A stretch of 64,000 bases of DNA from Siphonodentalium dalli (lineage: Eukaryota > Mollusca > Scaphopoda > Gadilida > Siphonodentaliidae): the NCBI GenBank assembly GCA_032622095.1, contig CP136068.1, forward strand, positions 123,571,989-123,635,988. Reading direction: 5' to 3'. Shown in pieces: positions 59,851-64,000 of this stretch. The notes beneath the pieces are model-generated. The model searched no databases. It had not been told where the DNA came from and saw only the letters and a program-made list of their open reading frames with translations. Position 1 is the first letter of the stretch. The number at the start of each line of letters is the position of its first letter. The translations under genes and the position numbers were made by a program.

Positions 59851-62583
59851 TGGGGAGAGCTTTCCGATGAATGGCAATAAGCCATATTTCCGACTAAATC
59901 CTGAAAAGTTACCCATAATTCTGCTGTAGTTAAGGAGTCGATTAATTAGAGCATTACTGTAGACTATTGGTACAAAGTTTTGTTTAGTGATTCTTCCCAA
60001 AATCAAATTTAGCCAGCGCTAAAATAAAGCCACCTTTTTCGGTTGACATGTGGCCTAGCGGCCTTTTATTATTTAGCAGCATATGATCATCAAAGTGGAG
60101 GAATAATTTTAAAAGAGATATTTATCTTTTGCAGATTTACTTGACTCTGGATGATGATTTAGCTATGAAGAAGCGAGACCAAATTAGTGTGTTCTGATGT
60201 GTATGGTGCTGGATTGTGAATTGGAGTTCAGACAATGATTCCATGAATTTAACTGGTGAATGCAGCTTGATTGAGAATAAAATCACTATTTTCTTTTTAC
60301 TCAAATGAGCCATCATTCTTCATGATTGGCAAGAACAGTCTGTGTAAACATAAACTGTCATACTGACAGCGTAAACATAAACTCATACTGACATACTCAG
60401 TCTATCTTAGTCTCACAGTAAAAGGTACTCAATCTGATTCGATGGTCCCCATATAATCAGGTTCCAACAACAAAATTTTTAGAAATGCCACTTCAGTTAT
60501 CAGAATCGATTAATTGCTCAAAAATAATGCTAATCACTTTCAACTGTAGTATAAAATTGTCCTAAACATGTTATTTGTTCGATGAAATTTGGCCTTATTA
60601 TCAACAGATAGCCTTTTGATTTTAGAGTTATCCATATTCATCCGCAATTTGGTCTGAGACCGTCGGCTCTTTGACTTTTACTGGGCCACTAATAATTCTC
60701 GAGGGTGAAAAATAATAGATTTAAAAAATCGATATCTAATAACTATGAGCTTTGGTAGGTGGGTTCCACGACTCAAATCAAATATTTTTTTACCCCCAAA
60801 TCCAAATAAATAGTAATTGAGGGGCGCCTAATCGGATTATGCATCTTTAATAAGTTCAGCAAATGCTCATATCTGAACATTTTTCACCTATGAGTAGGAA
60901 ATCTTTCTTGTATTATCATTTCGTATGTCCGTCGTCTGCGCATGCAAATATCCTGAACATCCTTCCAGTTGAGTAATAGATCATTCCAATGTATCATTTT
61001 ATAAATTATTGTGAGAATCCATTTAGTAAACAAAGGGTTAACCCTTTACCCAACAGAACGGCCCTGTTCCAATGCATTCTCTTATATATGCGAGTCGACC
61101 ATAGGTCGCCTTGCATATATAAGAGAATGTATTGGCTTAACACATATTAAAAATGATAAAATTGTCAAAGAATGTAGATAAATATTATAAAAATTGTTAA
61201 AAAATGTAAGAAAAAATTATAAAATTGTTAAAGAATGTAAGAAAAAAATGGTAAAAAGTGTTAAAAAAAAGTATTTTTTTAGGCCAATGCATTCTCTTAT
61301 ATATGCGAGGCGACCTATGGTCGACTCGCGTATATAAGAGAATGCATTGGCACAGGGCATAACTGTAACCATCACAATGTGGCCAATGAATCGGTTCCAA
61401 TGATATCCATATTTGTATGGTGTTATTGAGACAGACCGAAGATATTTTAGGCTGTTGAAGCTTTATTTGGGCGTTTTTGGCCGTTTTGTTGGGTAAAGGG
61501 TTAACGGACCAATAATACCACAACATCATGTTCGTCGGCTGATATTCTCACTCCCTGAAAAAGTTAAATTAACGACCTGCGAATATGATGTCATAATTTT
61601 CTTGGTTTGTTCACGATACTCCGATATGGTTAGTTGCAGATCAAAAATACTCAGGAACGTTGATTTGCATACACCCAATAGTATAGGTGCATCCACATTT
61701 CATTTGACACGCCATGAATCTCATAGTTCTTGGCAGATTGCTTTGAAACTTCAAACTATTTGATTCAAATCTTAAAGGCCCATTTAATTTTCAAGTCACG
61801 GACTATTTTTTTATAGTGCTTTGATAGACGGTTTTAATAACAATTTGTGACATAAAATATGATTAAAATACTATATTTCGTCACTGTTTGGAATGTCTGT
61901 TTAAGAAGGTGCCCATAAAGTACTAGAAAATAGCTGAAATCATAGAAAACATTTCCCCCAGAATGCAACATAATACAAATTAAGATATAGAGTTATCCCC
62001 TTCCATTGAAAATAATAGACTTTGCAGTACTGTCCAGATGAAACTTGAGCACAGAAAAACATCCGCACCTCCACAAAACAAGATGTTCAAACTTTATTAC
62101 ACCGTATAAATTGATAATACAATGTTTTGGTGCTTCCTCTTTCAAATGGTATATAATATGGTATATATTTAATATAATGTGATCTGGGGGGTTAGAAATT
62201 TAAGTGGGCCTTTAATTCTTGGTCAGTGCTAGATTCTTTATCCACACCTGCCCGAGATATTGAAGATTTTCATTCAATGTTCCCAATATTTTGCTAAAAA
62301 CTTACTTTGTAAATTTTAGTTTACAGTGCCTTTGATATGGTCCCGCTTCCAGGGTTGGCGCTGGAGCGGCTGGACCCAAATTTTCTGTTGCCAAATATTT
62401 TGCCAAATGAATTTTTTTTGTGCCAAATTTCAAAATGATTTGCCAAATTTAATTCAGGGTATATGATTGGGTAAATTGAAGGAAATTCTCATATTTTTAT
62501 TGTCCTAGGATATCTTTCCCCCCACCCTGGATATCTTCCCCCCCATGTACGACTAAGAAATAATTTCACTCATATGATATCGT
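59851..62583. repeat. Tandem duplication, unit 2 (2733 bp)
   Basis: Direct repeat of 57118-59850. It starts with the right arm of the palindrome but lacks the left arm, so the palindrome pre-dated the duplication. It ends where sequence switches to the unique TTGGTTCTGAAATGG stretch. Confidence 0.97.
60135..60197 (+). pseudogene. Duplicate copy of the SIDT terminal exon
   Basis: Same bases as the terminal exon, including the cttttgcag acceptor and TGA, carried by the second unit of the tandem duplication. It can only be used as an alternative last exon encoding the same 20 residues. If spliced in, it would change the 3' UTR context but not the protein. It could be an assembly artefact. Confidence 0.9.
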
Positions 62584-62729
62584 TTGGTTCTGAAATGGCC
62601 AGAAAAATGTTTTTGGAGATTAAAAAAAAAAAAGTGACAAAATTAGTTTTTTCACGAATTTGATTTCTGTTCATGAAATGACCAGATTTTTTTTTTTTTT
62701 TAATTCAAATTTTTTCTTTTCTTTCAAAC

Positions 62730-63361
62730 GTCCAGGCTTGGATATTCCACCCCCCCCCCCACCCCGCACCTACATGACAAAAAAATCATCTTATGGTTTT
62801 ATCGCTTATTTTGCTTTATATAGTAATGAAACAGCGAGAAATTAGCTTCTCCAAGAGAAAGTTGTTTGAGTCAGGGTTTGGGGTGGGGGGGGGGGGGGGG
62901 GGAGATGTCCAGGTCAGGATATCCCCCCCCCCCCCACCCAGCACCTACATGATAAATAAATCATTTATTGCTTGTTTTGCTTTATATATTCATGAAACAG
63001 CGAGAAATTAACTTCTTCTGAGAAAAAGTTTTTGAGTCAGGGTTTGGGGGGGGGGGGGGAAATGTCCAGGTCAGGATATCTTCCCCCCACCCAGCACCTA
63101 CATGACAAAAAAATGATCTTATGGTTTTATCGCTCGTTTTGCTTTATATAGTAATGAAACAGCGAGAAATTAGCTTATCCAAGAAAAAGTTGTTTGAGTC
63201 AGGGTTTGGGGTGTGGGGGGGGGAGATGTCCAGGTCAGGATATCCCCCCCCCCCCCACCCAGCACCTACATGACAAATAAATCATTGTATGGATTTATTG
63301 CTTGTTTTGCTTTATATAGTCATGAAACAGCGAGAAATTCACTTCTTCTGAGAACAAGTTT
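62730..63361. repeat. ~165-bp minisatellite with G- and C-tracts
   Basis: Four units marked by TTGCTTTATATA at 62811, 62976, 63139 and 63306. Each unit carries a poly-C run before CACCCAGCACCTACATGA and a poly-G run after GTCAGGGTTTGG. The tracts could form G-quadruplexes or hairpins with each other. The last unit is cut by the 63362 pearl-like element. Confidence 0.88.
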
Positions 63362-63765
63362 TTAGCTCACCTGAGACGAAGTCTCCGGTGGAGCTATAGT
63401 CATCACTCCTCGTCCGTCGTGCGTCCGTCTGTCCGTCTGTCCGTCTGTCCGTCCGTCCGTCAAACTTTTTTTAAGCATCTTCTCCTCTGAAACCATCATA
63501 CCGAATTGGTTCATATTTGGTGTGGATGTTCCCTAGGTGACTCTCATTCAGATTTGTTCAAATGAGGTCACCAAGTCAAATAGTTTTGATGTCAGGACCA
63601 TAACTATTTTTCCACATAGTAATTCTTAAAACGACTTCTTTTCTGAAGTTGTCGGGCCGAATGGGTTCATATTTGGTATGAGGGTACCTTGGGTGACTGT
63701 GGTTCAGATTTGTTCAAATGAGGTCACTGTGTCGAATGTTGGCGGAGCCAGTGACATAACTAAAA
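63362..63765 (+). mobile_element. Pearl-like element, AGCTCACCTGAG family, inserted in a minisatellite
   Basis: Head AGCTCACCTGAGACGAAGTC, then (GTCCGTCT)n, then two units. It begins exactly within the AAGTTTTT|GAGTCAGGG unit of the 62730-63361 array. Confidence 0.85.
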
Positions 63766-64000
63766 AAAAAAAAAAAAACCCCAAAAAAAATATTCAGATT
63801 TAACTCCTTGCTCAATTTAACACACAAAATTTTTTTAATAATTTTTTTTTTATAACATGTTATAAAATTTGAAAAACTCACATAATTATAACATCCTCTG
63901 AGTTATGAAACTTCAGTCTTCAATGAAATCACAGAAACTTTCCATTACCCACCCCCCACCCTCACATGACCCAGGACCCCACCCTGCCAACAGCCCCTTC

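Noticed and set aside
61197-61529. Identical 110-codon open stretches on the minus strand at 58464-58796 and 61197-61529
   Set aside because: They are the same stretch repeated by the tandem duplication and run through the hairpins and right arm of a non-coding MITE.

Overview
The window reads as intron-rich animal genomic DNA, most likely from a mollusc and plausibly a bivalve. It is AT-rich, has GT-AG introns, and is crowded with short non-autonomous transposable elements. Several of those carry GTCC microsatellites followed by tandem units of about 145-170 bp, an architecture known from bivalve pearl/Helitron-like repeats. I see no bacterial features and no intact transposase or reverse transcriptase.

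There is one confidently identifiable protein gene, on the plus strand: a SID-1 transmembrane family member (SIDT1/SIDT2-like, systemic RNAi/dsRNA-transport family). I could place 21 exons between 12705 and 57464. Their splice phases agree from end to end and give 721 residues plus a stop. Vertebrate homologues have roughly 830 residues, so the signal peptide and about the first 100 residues are missing. Their exons are either undetected in 1-12700 or lie outside the window. The extracellular beta-rich half is encoded from 12.7 to 29.4 kb. The first membrane helix is at 29.4 kb, the acidic cytoplasmic loop at 33-41 kb, and the multi-helix membrane core at 41-57 kb. The CREST-type His/Ser signature residues are conserved in the core.

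The last exon and its 3' flank sit in a 2733-bp direct tandem duplication (57118-59850 and 59851-62583) that is almost identical between copies. Its left edge falls at the tip of a 216-bp inverted repeat, so a second complete terminal exon lies downstream.

The rest is repeats. (1) Pearl-like elements of at least seven families, most with a 5' hairpin and a GTCC-type microsatellite. (2) Non-autonomous hAT-like elements with 8-bp target duplications (best at 13095-13985, 34418-35670, 39087-40123, 40882-41135, 50841-51917). (3) TTAA-flanked CCCTTT...AAAGGG piggyBac-like MITEs, one group of which carries a recurring hairpin of about 69 bp, often twice per element. (4) Long fold-backs, a tRNA-derived SINE and minisatellites. 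Many are nested, so insertion order can be read directly. Region 1-12 kb holds a GC-rich low-confidence segment (0.6-1.9 kb) and dispersed repeats. Region 20-27 kb holds degenerate GC-rich repeats. Region 62.6-64 kb is a G/C-tract minisatellite interrupted by a pearl-like element.
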